Shown here in pieces: positions 1-7,353 of a stretch of 64,000 bases of DNA; position 1 is the stretch's first letter, and each line of letters begins with the position of its first letter. Location: positions 1 to 64,000 of the forward strand of contig JAEEKX010000034.1 in assembly GCA_016288655.1 (NCBI GenBank), read 5' to 3'. The notes beneath the pieces are model-generated. The model saw nothing but the letters and a program-made list of their open reading frames with translations, searched no databases and had not been told where the DNA came from. The position numbers and the translations under genes are program-made. The stretch comes from Bacteroidales bacterium. Lineage in GTDB: Bacteria; Bacteroidota; Bacteroidia; Bacteroidales; WCHB1-69.

Positions 1-226
1 ACTCGAAAGGTTCCCCATCCATTACGGGGTTGTCACCCATGGCACCGTACACATACAAGTTGCCCTCGTCATCGAAAGCAGAGTTAGAAATGTAATTGTG
101 GTAACTAGTACTGGTAGTTGTACCGTCTTGTCCGGTCCAGTAGTGCGCCCATTTCCACTCGCCTTGGGCAGTGGCTGTCGCAATCAACAATACGAATGCA
201 AGGAAGGGGGTAATGCAGTGTTTCAT
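1..226 (-). CDS. N-terminal part of a secreted protein, possibly SBBP-type beta-propeller
   Basis: A reading frame opens at an ATG (224-226) and runs off the left edge after 75 codons, so only the N-terminus is visible. Residues 1-20 are a signal peptide: a short Lys/His N-region, a hydrophobic core, and an Ala-x-Ala-Gln end. The mature part begins with Trp-rich sequence (GEWKWAHYW), followed by NSAFDDEGNLYVYGAM. The pattern of a small residue, D-x-x-GN-x-Y-x-x-G resembles SBBP/beta-propeller repeats of secreted Bacteroidota proteins, many of which end in a T9SS sorting domain. A Bacteroidota -7 box lies about 36 bases upstream (262-270), which supports this start. That it is an exported protein is fairly sure; the propeller assignment is an inference from one repeat-like stretch. 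Confidence 0.7.
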   Translation of the reverse strand, partial: MKHCITPFLAFVLLIATATAQGEWKWAHYWTGQDGTTTSTSYHNYISNSAFDDEGNLYVYGAMGDNPVMDGEPFE

Positions 227-261
227 AATGGGTGGGATTTTATAGGGTGGAAGATGTGGGT

Positions 262-270
262 GCAAAGATA
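262..270 (-). promoter_or_regulatory. -7 promoter box (TATCTTTGC, minus strand)
   Basis: Matches the Bacteroidota -7 consensus TAnnTTTG plus the usual following C. It lies in AT-rich DNA and would give a roughly 30-base leader for the secreted protein starting at 226. Confidence 0.65.
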
Positions 271-357
271 CGAATAAATTGAAAATTGAAAAATGAGAAT
301 TGAAAACCTAATATTGCAATTTAGTACTGCTGCGATAAAAAAAACACCAAATATTAC

Positions 358-462
358 GCGTGCCAAAGGCACGCCATCCCAGTAACCCCACACAAACGAA
401 CATAGTGAGTGCAGTGTGGGGTGGACAATGAGCTGGTAATCAGCGTGCCAGCGGCACGCTAC
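358..462 (-). repeat. Left copy of inverted three-hairpin REP-like module
   Basis: Read on the minus strand from 462, this stretch holds three palindromes: a GTAG-headed hairpin (CGTGCC, 3-base loop, GGCACG; 442-460), a 9-bp stem ACCCCACAC/GTGTGGGGT with a ~20-base loop (385-393 with 414-422), and a perfect 7-bp hairpin around CCTTTGG (358-374). The same order, orientation and conserved words (GTAGCGTGC, ACCCCA, ACTGC, GGGGTTACT, GTGCCTTTGGCAC) recur on the other side of the transposase gene at 964-1066, in inverse orientation. Confidence 0.8.
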
Positions 463-511
463 TTTTATTATACAGCGTATACTAAAAATTATCAGCTATC
501 GTTAATTTAAC

Positions 512-967
512 ATGAGCTATACTACATCCAACTTCCACATTGTTTTCCGCACCTACCGTAGCGAACGAACAATTCCCATAGAGCACGAAAAAGAACTCTA
601 TGCATACATTTATGGCATCGCCAAGAATCTTCATTGTCAGACCTATCGCATAGGTGGGATGCCCGACCACATTCACATTCTTGTATCGCTGCCTTCCAAC
701 CTGTCACTTGCCGCTTTCGTGCAGAGAGTGAAGACTGACAGCAGTAAATGGCTGAAACTCAATCCGCATTTCCCGGCATTCCGTGGTTGGGGTAGAGAAT
801 ATGCGGGATTCAGCTACAGCTGGAAGGATAGAAACAATATCATTAATTACATCATTCAGCAGAAGGAGCACCATCGTGTCACTACCTTTGCCGAGGAGTA
901 CAGGGCTTTTGTGGAAGAGAATGGTATTGTAGTGGATGAGAGATACTTCCTTCGAGATGATGTGTAG
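512..967 (+). CDS. IS200/REP-associated (RAYT-like) Y1 transposase
   Basis: A 151-residue protein of the single-domain Y1 (HUH) transposase superfamily, which cuts and joins single-stranded DNA next to short hairpins. Visible signatures are the HUH pair in GGMPDHIHILVSLP (residues about 48-61) and the C-terminal helix NYIIQQKEHH (about 111-120), whose Tyr is the expected nucleophile. The length is normal for TnpA/RAYT proteins and no frameshift or internal stop is seen, so it may be active. It is a lone gene with no TnpB/IscB partner, flanked on both sides by inverted GTAG-headed hairpins. That layout is typical of RAYT-REP pairs rather than of a plain IS200. IS200 remains the alternative, because only one locus can be seen here. 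Confidence 0.9.
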   Translation: MSYTTSNFHIVFRTYRSERTIPIEHEKELYAYIYGIAKNLHCQTYRIGGMPDHIHILVSLPSNLSLAAFVQRVKTDSSKWLKLNPHFPAFRGWGREYAGFSYSWKDRNNIINYIIQQKEHHRVTTFAEEYRAFVEENGIVVDERYFLRDDV

Positions 968-1066
968 CGTGCTTTCCGCACGCCTTTACCGTTGCGCGTC
1001 CCTACCCCAGACTGCGGCCTAAAGGCCTTGTCAGGGGTTACTAGGAGTGTGTGCCTTTGGCACACT
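964..1066 (+). repeat. Right copy of inverted three-hairpin REP-like module
   Basis: The copy begins with GTAG overlapping the stop codon of the transposase gene. Three palindromes follow: GCGTGC/GCACGC (967-983), a long stem ACCCCAGAC/GTCAGGGGT around an inner GGCCT/AGGCC hairpin (about 1004-1039), and GTGTGCC TTT GGCACAC (1049-1065). The last hairpin differs from its left-hand counterpart by a C-G to T-A change on both arms, so pairing is preserved. The module is the mirror image of 358-462. Confidence 0.8.
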
Positions 1067-1074
1067 AAGCAAAA

Positions 1075-1359
1075 TCATTCCCCCTTCACCACCTTCCGCG
1101 TCACGCTGACGCCGCGGGCGAAATTGATTTTCACGAGGTAGGTGCCGGCGGGATAGGGCGACAAATCCAATGTGGGTATTTGTGAACCATTCTCCACCAG
1201 ATTCCCCAATTTCCGTCCCTGCAGATCGTACAGTTCGATGTTCTGGTACCCGTACATGTAGCCGCACACGGTGGTGGTGCCGTGGGTGGGGTTGGGTAGA
1301 GATAGATTGTATTGGCCTCTAAAAAACCGAGGTGTTTTATAAACTAATTTGTACTCCAT
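1075..1359 (-). pseudogene. Orphan T9SS type A sorting domain (passenger missing)
   Basis: This 94-codon frame encodes essentially only a T9SS C-terminal sorting domain: NLSLPNPTHGTTTV, then IELYDLQGRKL, then PAGTYLVKI and the basic end VTRKVVKGE. Such domains normally form the last 70-90 residues of a large exported protein and are removed by the sortase PorU. Here there is no signal peptide and no passenger. The ATG lies 3 bases after the stop of the folate-ligase gene, so it could be translated by coupling, but a cytoplasmic sorting domain has no known use. I read it as the surviving 3' end of a surface-protein gene whose 5' part was lost, perhaps in the rearrangement that brought in the neighbouring transposase. 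Confidence 0.75.
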
Positions 1360-1362
1360 CTG

Positions 1363-2142
1363 CTACAACACCGCCGTCATCGGAACATCAGTTGGTTCTG
1401 TGGGCACATGCGCCACGCGCTGGAAGTCGAAACAGACGCCCACAGTGGGCACGCCCGGGTGCTGCGCCAGGAAGCGGTCGTAGTAGCCCTTGCCGCGGCC
1501 GAGGCGGTTGCCGGCGGCATCGAAGGCCATGCCCGGCACCACGATCAGGTCGTAGCCGCCGTCGTAGCGCGCGCCCCGCGGCTCGGTGATGTCGAAGCAG
1601 CCGACCTCGAAGCGGGTGTCCGCGTTGAGAGCCACCGGCACGATGTCGTCGCCAACAACAGTGGGGAGCACGATCTGCTTGCGTTCGCGCCAGCGGTCGA
1701 TCACCCCGGCCGTGCGCACCTCGTCGGGCAGGGCGCTGTAGAGCATCACACGGTGGGCGCCCTGGAAGTCGGCGCGTGCCTCCAGCTTCCGCATCAGCAC
1801 CTGCGACTGCGCGTCCAACTCCTCCGCACTCCGCGCCCGTTTCATCGCCCGGATCATGGAGCGCAACTCCGTCTTGGTGGCCTGCGCCGCGCGCATCCAC
1901 GTCTCCAACTGCTGCCGCCGCCGGCGGTACTTCTCCGCCTGCGAGTCGATGAAGTCCTCACTGTACTTGCTGTCGCAGAAGCCGTTGCCCCGCGCCACAT
2001 ACTCGGCATCCTCCATGCAGCAAAAAAGTTCCTCGTAATTGCGCAACAGCTGCTCGTTCTGCTTGTATTCGGCCAACAGGCCCGCGGCATCGGCGTCGAA
2101 CATGGCGCCATCGGAAAAGATATAGCGTTGTTTCATAGTCAT
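1363..2142 (-). CDS. 5-formyltetrahydrofolate cyclo-ligase with N-terminal extension
   Basis: The C-terminal ~170 residues are a 5-formyl-THF cyclo-ligase (ATP-dependent conversion of 5-formyl-THF to 5,10-methenyl-THF). They begin at KTELRSMIRAMKRARS, run through LYSALPDEV, and contain the nucleotide/folate-site signature GRGKGYYDRFL near the C-terminus. Family members usually start just before that KTEL motif, but this frame carries about 88 extra residues, charged and probably helical, with a Cys pair (ELFCCME). An internal Met (residue about 83, MRAAQATKTEL) could be the true start. However, the frame is open to an ATG only 5 bases after the upstream U32 gene, which favours the long form in a tight operon. 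The extension matches nothing I recognise. The enzyme call is firm; the start is not. Confidence 0.85.
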   Translation of the reverse strand: MTMKQRYIFSDGAMFDADAAGLLAEYKQNEQLLRNYEELFCCMEDAEYVARGNGFCDSKYSEDFIDSQAEKYRRRRQQLETWMRAAQATKTELRSMIRAMKRARSAEELDAQSQVLMRKLEARADFQGAHRVMLYSALPDEVRTAGVIDRWRERKQIVLPTVVGDDIVPVALNADTRFEVGCFDITEPRGARYDGGYDLIVVPGMAFDAAGNRLGRGKGYYDRFLAQHPGVPTVGVCFDFQRVAHVPTEPTDVPMTAVL

Positions 2143-2147
2143 TTCGG

Positions 2148-3392
2148 TTAAAATTCGTCGGGCACCTGCATTTTCTTATAGACCTTGTCGCCGCGGTGTA
2201 CGAGCACGCCTGTGGCCACGGAGAAGAGATCCCCCTTGCGCACTGTCGGCACGGGGCCGGCGTCGAGGCGAAGTTCCTCCACCACAATCTCTTGGATGCC
2301 GGTGGTGGCGCCCTCGAAAGCCAACGTGTCGCCCACGGAGACCTCGCCGCTGGTGAGGGCGATCTCGGCGACATTGAGTTTCGAGAAGAAGTTGGTGACC
2401 TTGCCGACATGCTCGCGCACGGTGGTGGCGTGCGAGCCGTACCGCTCCGTCCACTCGCCCATGGTGCGCCCGAGGTAGTAGCCGTCCCAGAAGCCGCGGT
2501 TGAAGACCGTGCGCAGACGCTCTGTCCAAGCGTTTACCTTGTCGAGCGAGAACGTGCCGTCGGCCACGGCCTGCACCGCCTCGTGGTAACACTCGGTCGT
2601 CACCTTCACGTAGTCGGCGGAGCGGCCGCGTCCCTCGATCTTCAGGATGCTGACCCCGGCCTTGAGGATCTTGTCTATAAAGCCGATAGTGCAGAGGTCC
2701 TTGGGCGACATGATATATTTGTTATCGACGGCCAATTCGAGATCGGTCTCGAGGTCTTTGACCAAGTAGGCGCGCCTGCATGGTTGCAGGCAGGCGCCGC
2801 GGTTGGCGGGAGAGTTGTAGCTGTCGAGACTGATGTAGCACTTGCCCGACACCGCCATGCAGAGGGCGCCGTGGACGAACATCTCCACCCGCACCAACTC
2901 GCCGCGCGGTCCGCGGATGTCGTCATCGGCGATCTGCCGGATGATCTCGGCGGCCTGCGCCAACGGCACCTCGCGCCCCAGCACCACCACATCGGCAAAC
3001 TGCGCATAATATCGGACCGCCTCGATGTTAGTGACGTTGCACTGGGTGGAGATGTGGATCTCCAGCCCCAACTTCCGGCAGTGAGTGATGACGGCCATGT
3101 CGGAGGCGATGATGGCGGAGACCCCGCACGCGCGGGCATGCTCCAACAAGCGGTGCATCTCCTCTATCTCATTATTATAAACGATGGTATTGACTGTAAG
3201 ATAAGACTTTACATTGTTTTCTCGACAGATGTCAGTAATCTGTTGCAGGTCGTCGAGTGTGAAATTGGCGGCAGAACGGGAGCGCATGTTCATCTTGCCC
3301 ACGCCGAAATATACGGACCCCGCGCCGGCATGGATGGCGGCGGACAGGGACTCGTACGAGCCGACGGGCGACATGATCTCAATAGGCATCAT
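2148..3392 (-). CDS. Peptidase U32-family protein, TrhP/YegQ-like tRNA hydroxylation factor
   Basis: A 414-residue U32-family protein. The signature is complete: RVEMFVHGALCMAVSGKCY, then NRGACLQPCRR, with the conserved cysteines thought to carry a cofactor. The N-terminal part is a TIM-barrel-like fold starting with MSPVGSYESLSAAIHAGAGS. Full-length members related to E. coli TrhP (YegQ) act in prephenate-dependent 5-hydroxyuridine formation at tRNA position 34, while shorter U32 relatives act in ubiquinone synthesis or as collagenases. The length and C-terminal beta domain (VGDTLAFEG, KGDLFSV) fit the TrhP group. It sits between the glycosyltransferase (51 bases upstream) and the folate ligase (5 bases downstream). 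The family is certain; the exact tRNA substrate is inferred. Confidence 0.88.
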   Translation of the reverse strand: MMPIEIMSPVGSYESLSAAIHAGAGSVYFGVGKMNMRSRSAANFTLDDLQQITDICRENNVKSYLTVNTIVYNNEIEEMHRLLEHARACGVSAIIASDMAVITHCRKLGLEIHISTQCNVTNIEAVRYYAQFADVVVLGREVPLAQAAEIIRQIADDDIRGPRGELVRVEMFVHGALCMAVSGKCYISLDSYNSPANRGACLQPCRRAYLVKDLETDLELAVDNKYIMSPKDLCTIGFIDKILKAGVSILKIEGRGRSADYVKVTTECYHEAVQAVADGTFSLDKVNAWTERLRTVFNRGFWDGYYLGRTMGEWTERYGSHATTVREHVGKVTNFFSKLNVAEIALTSGEVSVGDTLAFEGATTGIQEIVVEELRLDAGPVPTVRKGDLFSVATGVLVHRGDKVYKKMQVPDEF

Positions 3393-3443
3393 TCTTCTAT
3401 ACTATTTTATAAATTTCTGATTGATAGATAATTAAATCAATTA

Positions 3444-5399
3444 TCAATTCCCCAATTTGGAAAAGCCGCGCCAGAGGGTGACACAGTCGGTCTTGACGGT
3501 ATAGTCGCGGGCGTAGAGTTGGTCGGCGGTGGCGAGCATCTCGTCGGAGAAGTCGTAATTCTTGAAGGCGTCGGCGGGATGGAGCACGCCGGGCTTGAGT
3601 TGCGCGAGGGCGCCGTCGCCGTGCGCACGTGCGAGTCCGACCCAACTCTTGCGGCCGCCGAGCACGTGGAAGATGTTGGCGACAAAGCCGCCCTTTCGCT
3701 TCACGAACCAGATGTCGAAAGGCAGCAGCAGCAGCAGCGCGAGGGCGCTGAGGATGTCGAACCAACGCTTGCGGCGGCGGTTCTCCTTGCTGATGACGGT
3801 GTGCAGGGAGGCGTAGGGCGTCTCGGAGGCAAAGATGGAGCCGCTGCCGATGACAGCCATGCTGTCTTCGGGCGCGATCTTGAACTCCATCTGGTCGGCG
3901 GGCAGATCGCACATCCGGTCGATGATCTGGTCGGCGGGCAGGTCGCGCGAGCAGAAGATGAGTTCGTTGATGTGGTATAGGGCGACGAGGTCCTTGACCT
4001 GCGAGAGGTCTCCGATGACGCGGCTGTCGCGCTCGGTCGGCTTCTCGATGGTGATGATGCTCCAGAACTCGCACTGGGTGTCCATCATGCGGACAAGGTT
4101 GAGCACGCGGGAGGCCTCCTCGATGCTGCCGACGACGGCGACACGGCGGGTTCCGTAGCGGCTACCGTCGGGACGGTTGCCGGGCAGCAGACGGGCGAGG
4201 GTGTGCGACAGGTTGCCGGCGATGAGTGCCCACATGGTGCCGAAGAGGATGACGGCACGGGAGAAGCGGAGCGTCTCGGGCAGGAGCGCATAGACGGTGA
4301 GAAGCGCCACGGTGCCGATGACGATGCCGCGGCTCACCCGCGCCAACTTGGGCGGTCGCGCGTAGCCGCGACAGGCCGCCACCGCAACGATCCACACCAG
4401 AATGTAAATCGGCAGGACGCCGTAATAGTAATGGCCGGGAAAACCGCTGGAGCGGGCAGCCAGCACGTTGTGGTCCCAGTAGCGGGCTAAGAAGAACATG
4501 CCGACATAGATGAGCAGGAAGTCAATGAGCGGGGGCAGCAGTCGCAGCACCACACGCTTGAGCGCCGCCAACAAAGCCCGGAACCATATCGCGAAGTTGA
4601 TCAGCGTGTTGAAGAGTTTGGCGTTGTTCTTGGAAAAGTGCTTCTGCGCGAATATCTGCATCGCCTTGTAGAAGACATGCACGTAGTTGAGACTCCCCTT
4701 CTTGGTGCTTTCCCCTTTATAGTGGATGATGCGGGTTTTGGGGAAATAGTAGTTCTTGTAGCCGCCTTTGAGGATGCGGTACGAGAGGTCGATGTCCTCG
4801 CCATACATGAAGTAATCCTCGTCGAGCAGTCCGATTTTGTCAAGCACGGAGCGGCGCAGCAGCATGAAGGCGCCGGAGAGCACCTCCACGGAGTGTATCT
4901 CGTCGTTGTCGAGATAAGTCAGGTGGTAGGAGCCGAACTTGCGGGAGTGCGGGAAGAGTTTGGAAAGTCCGAAGAGTTTGTAGAAGGCGACGGCGGGGAA
5001 CGGGATGCCGCGCTTGGATTCGGGCAGGAACTCGCCCTGACCGTTGACCATCTTCACGCCGAGGCCGCCGGCGTCAGGAGTCGCATCCATGAAGGCCAGG
5101 CACTTCTCGAAGGTGTCCTCCTCCACGAGAGTGTCGGGGTTTAGCAGGAGCACATACTCACCGGACGACTCGCGGATGGCCTGGTTGTTGGCGCGGGCGA
5201 AGCCGACGTTCTCCTGGTTGGCGATGAGCCGCACCTGGGGGAACTTCTGCCGCACCATCTCCACCGAGTGGTCGGCGGAGCGGTTATCGACCACAAAGAC
5301 CTCGCCGTCGATGCCGCGCATGGCCTTGAACACGGAGGCCAGCGCCTGCTCGAGGAAGTGTTCCACATTGTAGTTGACGATGACGACGCTCAGCTTCAT
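3444..5399 (-). CDS. GT2 glycosyltransferase fused to a membrane and sugar-transferase-like C-terminus
   Basis: A 651-residue protein in three parts. Residues 1-240 are a GT-A fold family 2 glycosyltransferase with VVIVNYN, FVVDNRSAD, the NPDT (residues 87-90) metal/sugar-nucleotide motif, and a SGAFMLLRRSVLDKIG acceptor-side motif of rhamnosyltransferase-like enzymes. Residues about 285-415 contain several membrane segments. Residues about 425-600 resemble the CoA-binding-like regulatory domain and first membrane helix of polyprenyl-phosphate sugar transferases (RRVAVVGSIEEASRVL, then RRRKRWFDILSALALLLLLP). The catalytic core of those enzymes (KFRTM and DELPQ motifs) is absent. It probably acts at the inner face of the cytoplasmic membrane in polysaccharide or LPS assembly. 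It is followed at 10 bases upstream by psd. Confidence 0.85.
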   Translation of the reverse strand: MKLSVVIVNYNVEHFLEQALASVFKAMRGIDGEVFVVDNRSADHSVEMVRQKFPQVRLIANQENVGFARANNQAIRESSGEYVLLLNPDTLVEEDTFEKCLAFMDATPDAGGLGVKMVNGQGEFLPESKRGIPFPAVAFYKLFGLSKLFPHSRKFGSYHLTYLDNDEIHSVEVLSGAFMLLRRSVLDKIGLLDEDYFMYGEDIDLSYRILKGGYKNYYFPKTRIIHYKGESTKKGSLNYVHVFYKAMQIFAQKHFSKNNAKLFNTLINFAIWFRALLAALKRVVLRLLPPLIDFLLIYVGMFFLARYWDHNVLAARSSGFPGHYYYGVLPIYILVWIVAVAACRGYARPPKLARVSRGIVIGTVALLTVYALLPETLRFSRAVILFGTMWALIAGNLSHTLARLLPGNRPDGSRYGTRRVAVVGSIEEASRVLNLVRMMDTQCEFWSIITIEKPTERDSRVIGDLSQVKDLVALYHINELIFCSRDLPADQIIDRMCDLPADQMEFKIAPEDSMAVIGSGSIFASETPYASLHTVISKENRRRKRWFDILSALALLLLLPFDIWFVKRKGGFVANIFHVLGGRKSWVGLARAHGDGALAQLKPGVLHPADAFKNYDFSDEMLATADQLYARDYTVKTDCVTLWRGFSKLGN

Positions 5400-5409
5400 T
5401 CCACGGGGA

Positions 5410-6066
5410 TTAGAAATATGCGAGCACGGTCTTTTGGGTGCGCACCTTGTCGCCCACCTTCACATTCACCTCAGCGTCGAGGGGCAGGAAGACGTCCACG
5501 CGCGATCCGAAGCGGATCATGCCCATCTCCTCCCCCTGCTTCACGAAGTCGCCGGGTTGCGGATAGGAGACGATACGCCGGGCCACGAAACCCGCGATCT
5601 GACGGAAGAGCACCACATCATGCTCGTCCTTGCGCACCACCACCGTGTTGTGCTCGTTGTCAAGCGACGACTTAGGCAGATGGGCCACGAAATACTTGCC
5701 GGGGTGATAGGCCACGTACTCGACTTGCCCCGCGATGGGGTAGAAGTTGACATGGACATTATATACCGACATGAAGACGGAGATCTTGATGCGGGAATCC
5801 TTGAAATACTCGTGCTCGGTGGCCTCCTCAATCAGAAGGACGGTGCCGTCGGCCGGCGAAAGCACACCGTTCTCCACCACGTTGATGTGGCGAAGCGGCA
5901 CGCGGAAGAAACGCACGACCATGAAGAGCGGAATCAGCAAGATGAAGAGAACCACGAAGTTGATCCAAAATCCAAATGACGTCAGCAGCAGATATGCCGT
6001 GATGGCGCCACCGACGAGGACGACGGCAATGGTGATGGGCAGAATTCCTTCTTTATGCAGTTTCAT
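5410..6066 (-). CDS. psd: Phosphatidylserine decarboxylase
   Basis: A 218-residue short-form phosphatidylserine decarboxylase, which makes phosphatidylethanolamine at the cytoplasmic membrane. Two membrane helices occupy residues about 8-55. The catalytic part contains LSPADGTV, VFMSVYNVHVN and the self-cleavage site FGSRVDVFLP; cleavage between Gly and Ser creates the pyruvoyl group. The length matches the short archaeal/Bacteroidota-type enzyme rather than the ~320-residue E. coli form. A -7 box 17 bases before the start (6083-6091) suggests its own promoter, with the glycosyltransferase gene read through behind it. Confidence 0.94.
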   Translation of the reverse strand: MKLHKEGILPITIAVVLVGGAITAYLLLTSFGFWINFVVLFILLIPLFMVVRFFRVPLRHINVVENGVLSPADGTVLLIEEATEHEYFKDSRIKISVFMSVYNVHVNFYPIAGQVEYVAYHPGKYFVAHLPKSSLDNEHNTVVVRKDEHDVVLFRQIAGFVARRIVSYPQPGDFVKQGEEMGMIRFGSRVDVFLPLDAEVNVKVGDKVRTQKTVLAYF

Positions 6067-6082
6067 CTTCTTAATTCGACCT

Positions 6083-6091
6083 GCAAAAATA
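6083..6091 (-). promoter_or_regulatory. -7 promoter box (TATTTTTGC, minus strand) before psd
   Basis: A good TAnnTTTG match in the AT-rich 36-base gap between adk and psd. A TTG is present upstream, but only 14 bases away instead of about 19, so the -33 element is weak. Confidence 0.5.
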
Positions 6092-6102
6092 CAAAAAATA
6101 AA

Positions 6103-6699
6103 TTACAACGCCAATTCGGGGAAACGGGCGACGAGTTCGCGGCAGATGTCGTCGAAAATGTCGTCCATGCTGCCCATGCCGTTGATATGGCAGAGCACAC
6201 CGCGCTGTGCATAGTACTCCTCCAACGGCTTGGTCTGCGCGAGGTAGTTGGCGATGCGCTGCTGGATCACCTCGGGGGTGTCGTCGCTGCGTTTCTCGAT
6301 CTCCGCGCGTTTAAGCATCCGGCGGGAGATCTCGTCGCTATCGACGTTGAGGTTGATGACCACCGAGATGGGCAGCTGCTTGTCGTGCCCGCGGCCTTCG
6401 AGCATGTCGGCCTGCACCGTGGTGCGCGGCACGCCGTCGAGGATGCAGCCCACGATACCCTCCTTGCGCGACAGGAAGTCGTGCAGCATGTTGATGGTCA
6501 GCGAGTCCGGGCAGAGTTGGCCGTGGTCGATGTAGGATTTGGCCTCCACGCCGAGCGGAGTGCCCGCGGAGATGTTCTGACGGAACAGGTCGCCTGTAGA
6601 GATATGGGTGAAGTTGAACTTTTCGGCCAAGCGCTTGGCTTGCGTGCCTTTTCCTGAGCCGGGTGCCCCCAGCATGACTATGTTGATTCTTTTCATCAT
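6103..6699 (-). CDS. adk: Adenylate kinase
   Basis: A 198-residue adenylate kinase (ATP + AMP = 2 ADP, cytosol). Residues 11-20 form the P-loop GAPGSGKGTQ, THISTGDLFR binds AMP, and a LID segment of the short type carries EKRSDDTPEVIQQRI, without a zinc-binding Cys cluster. The usual DGFPRT motif reads DGVPRT; the Phe to Val change is unusual but conservative. It lies 15 bases downstream of hpt, a pairing seen widely in Bacteroidota, and both concern purine nucleotide balance. Confidence 0.95.
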   Translation of the reverse strand: MMKRINIVMLGAPGSGKGTQAKRLAEKFNFTHISTGDLFRQNISAGTPLGVEAKSYIDHGQLCPDSLTINMLHDFLSRKEGIVGCILDGVPRTTVQADMLEGRGHDKQLPISVVINLNVDSDEISRRMLKRAEIEKRSDDTPEVIQQRIANYLAQTKPLEEYYAQRGVLCHINGMGSMDDIFDDICRELVARFPELAL

Positions 6700-6714
6700 A
6701 AGAAAATTAAATGG

Positions 6715-7254
6715 CTATTCGTCAACTACTTGGTAGATGTCGCGGAGATTCCGCCCCAGTCCGTTGTAGTCCATGCCACGCCCCAAGATGAACTTGTCGG
6801 GGATTTCCAATCCCACGAAGTCGATGGGCAGCGAATGCCTGTAGGAGTCGGGCTTGTAGGTGAGGGTGGCGATCTTCACGTCCTTCACCTTCGCCTCCTT
6901 CAGAATCTGGTTGATGTATGCGTAGGTGTTGCCTGTGTCAATGATGTCTTCGATCACCAGCACACGCTGACCTTCCAGGTCGCCGGAGAGACCGACGACG
7001 TTGCGCACGACCTCGGTCGATTGCGTACCCACGTACGAACTCACCCGCACACAGGACATCTTGCACTGGATGTCGAGGCGCTTCATCAGGTCGGCACCGA
7101 AGATGACGGAGCCGTTCAGTACGAAAAGAAGCGTGGGAATGTCGTTCTTGTATTCGGCGTTGACCGCAGCCGCCACTTTTTCGATGGCTGCATCTATTTC
7201 TGTTTCAGAAATATACTTGACGAACTTCCGATCGTCACAAGTAATTGTGCTCAT
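6715..7254 (-). CDS. hpt: Hypoxanthine phosphoribosyltransferase
   Basis: A purine-salvage phosphoribosyltransferase (hypoxanthine/guanine + PRPP to IMP/GMP). The PRPP-binding signature VLVIEDIIDTGNT and the flexible-loop region CVRVSSYVGTQST are present. The frame is open to an ATG at 7284, but the Bacteroidota -7 box at 7281-7289 overlaps that codon. Transcription would then begin near 7275, so the start must be one of the paired ATGs at 7257 or 7254; MSTITCDDRKF (7254, 179 residues) is chosen. adk follows 15 bases downstream. Confidence 0.93.
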   Translation of the reverse strand: MSTITCDDRKFVKYISETEIDAAIEKVAAAVNAEYKNDIPTLLFVLNGSVIFGADLMKRLDIQCKMSCVRVSSYVGTQSTEVVRNVVGLSGDLEGQRVLVIEDIIDTGNTYAYINQILKEAKVKDVKIATLTYKPDSYRHSLPIDFVGLEIPDKFILGRGMDYNGLGRNLRDIYQVVDE

Positions 7255-7280
7255 CATATTGACCCCATATTGAATTGCTT

Positions 7281-7289
7281 GCAAAATTA
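7281..7289 (-). promoter_or_regulatory. hpt promoter (TAATTTTGC with TTG at -33)
   Basis: The -7 box on the minus strand has a TTG about 18 bases further upstream (near 7308-7310), the classic Bacteroidota layout. It fixes the hpt start downstream at 7254/7257. Confidence 0.7.
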
Positions 7290-7353
7290 CGTTTTTTTGT
7301 TGGAAAACAACATAAAAAAACGCATTTTTTCACTTTCCGGTTCTCAACGACGG

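Noticed and set aside
3720..3760. CAG-rich run (cagcagcagcagc) that could be an unstable triplet repeat
   Set aside because: It encodes the Leu-rich membrane helix of the glycosyltransferase tail on the minus strand; four units are ordinary codon use.
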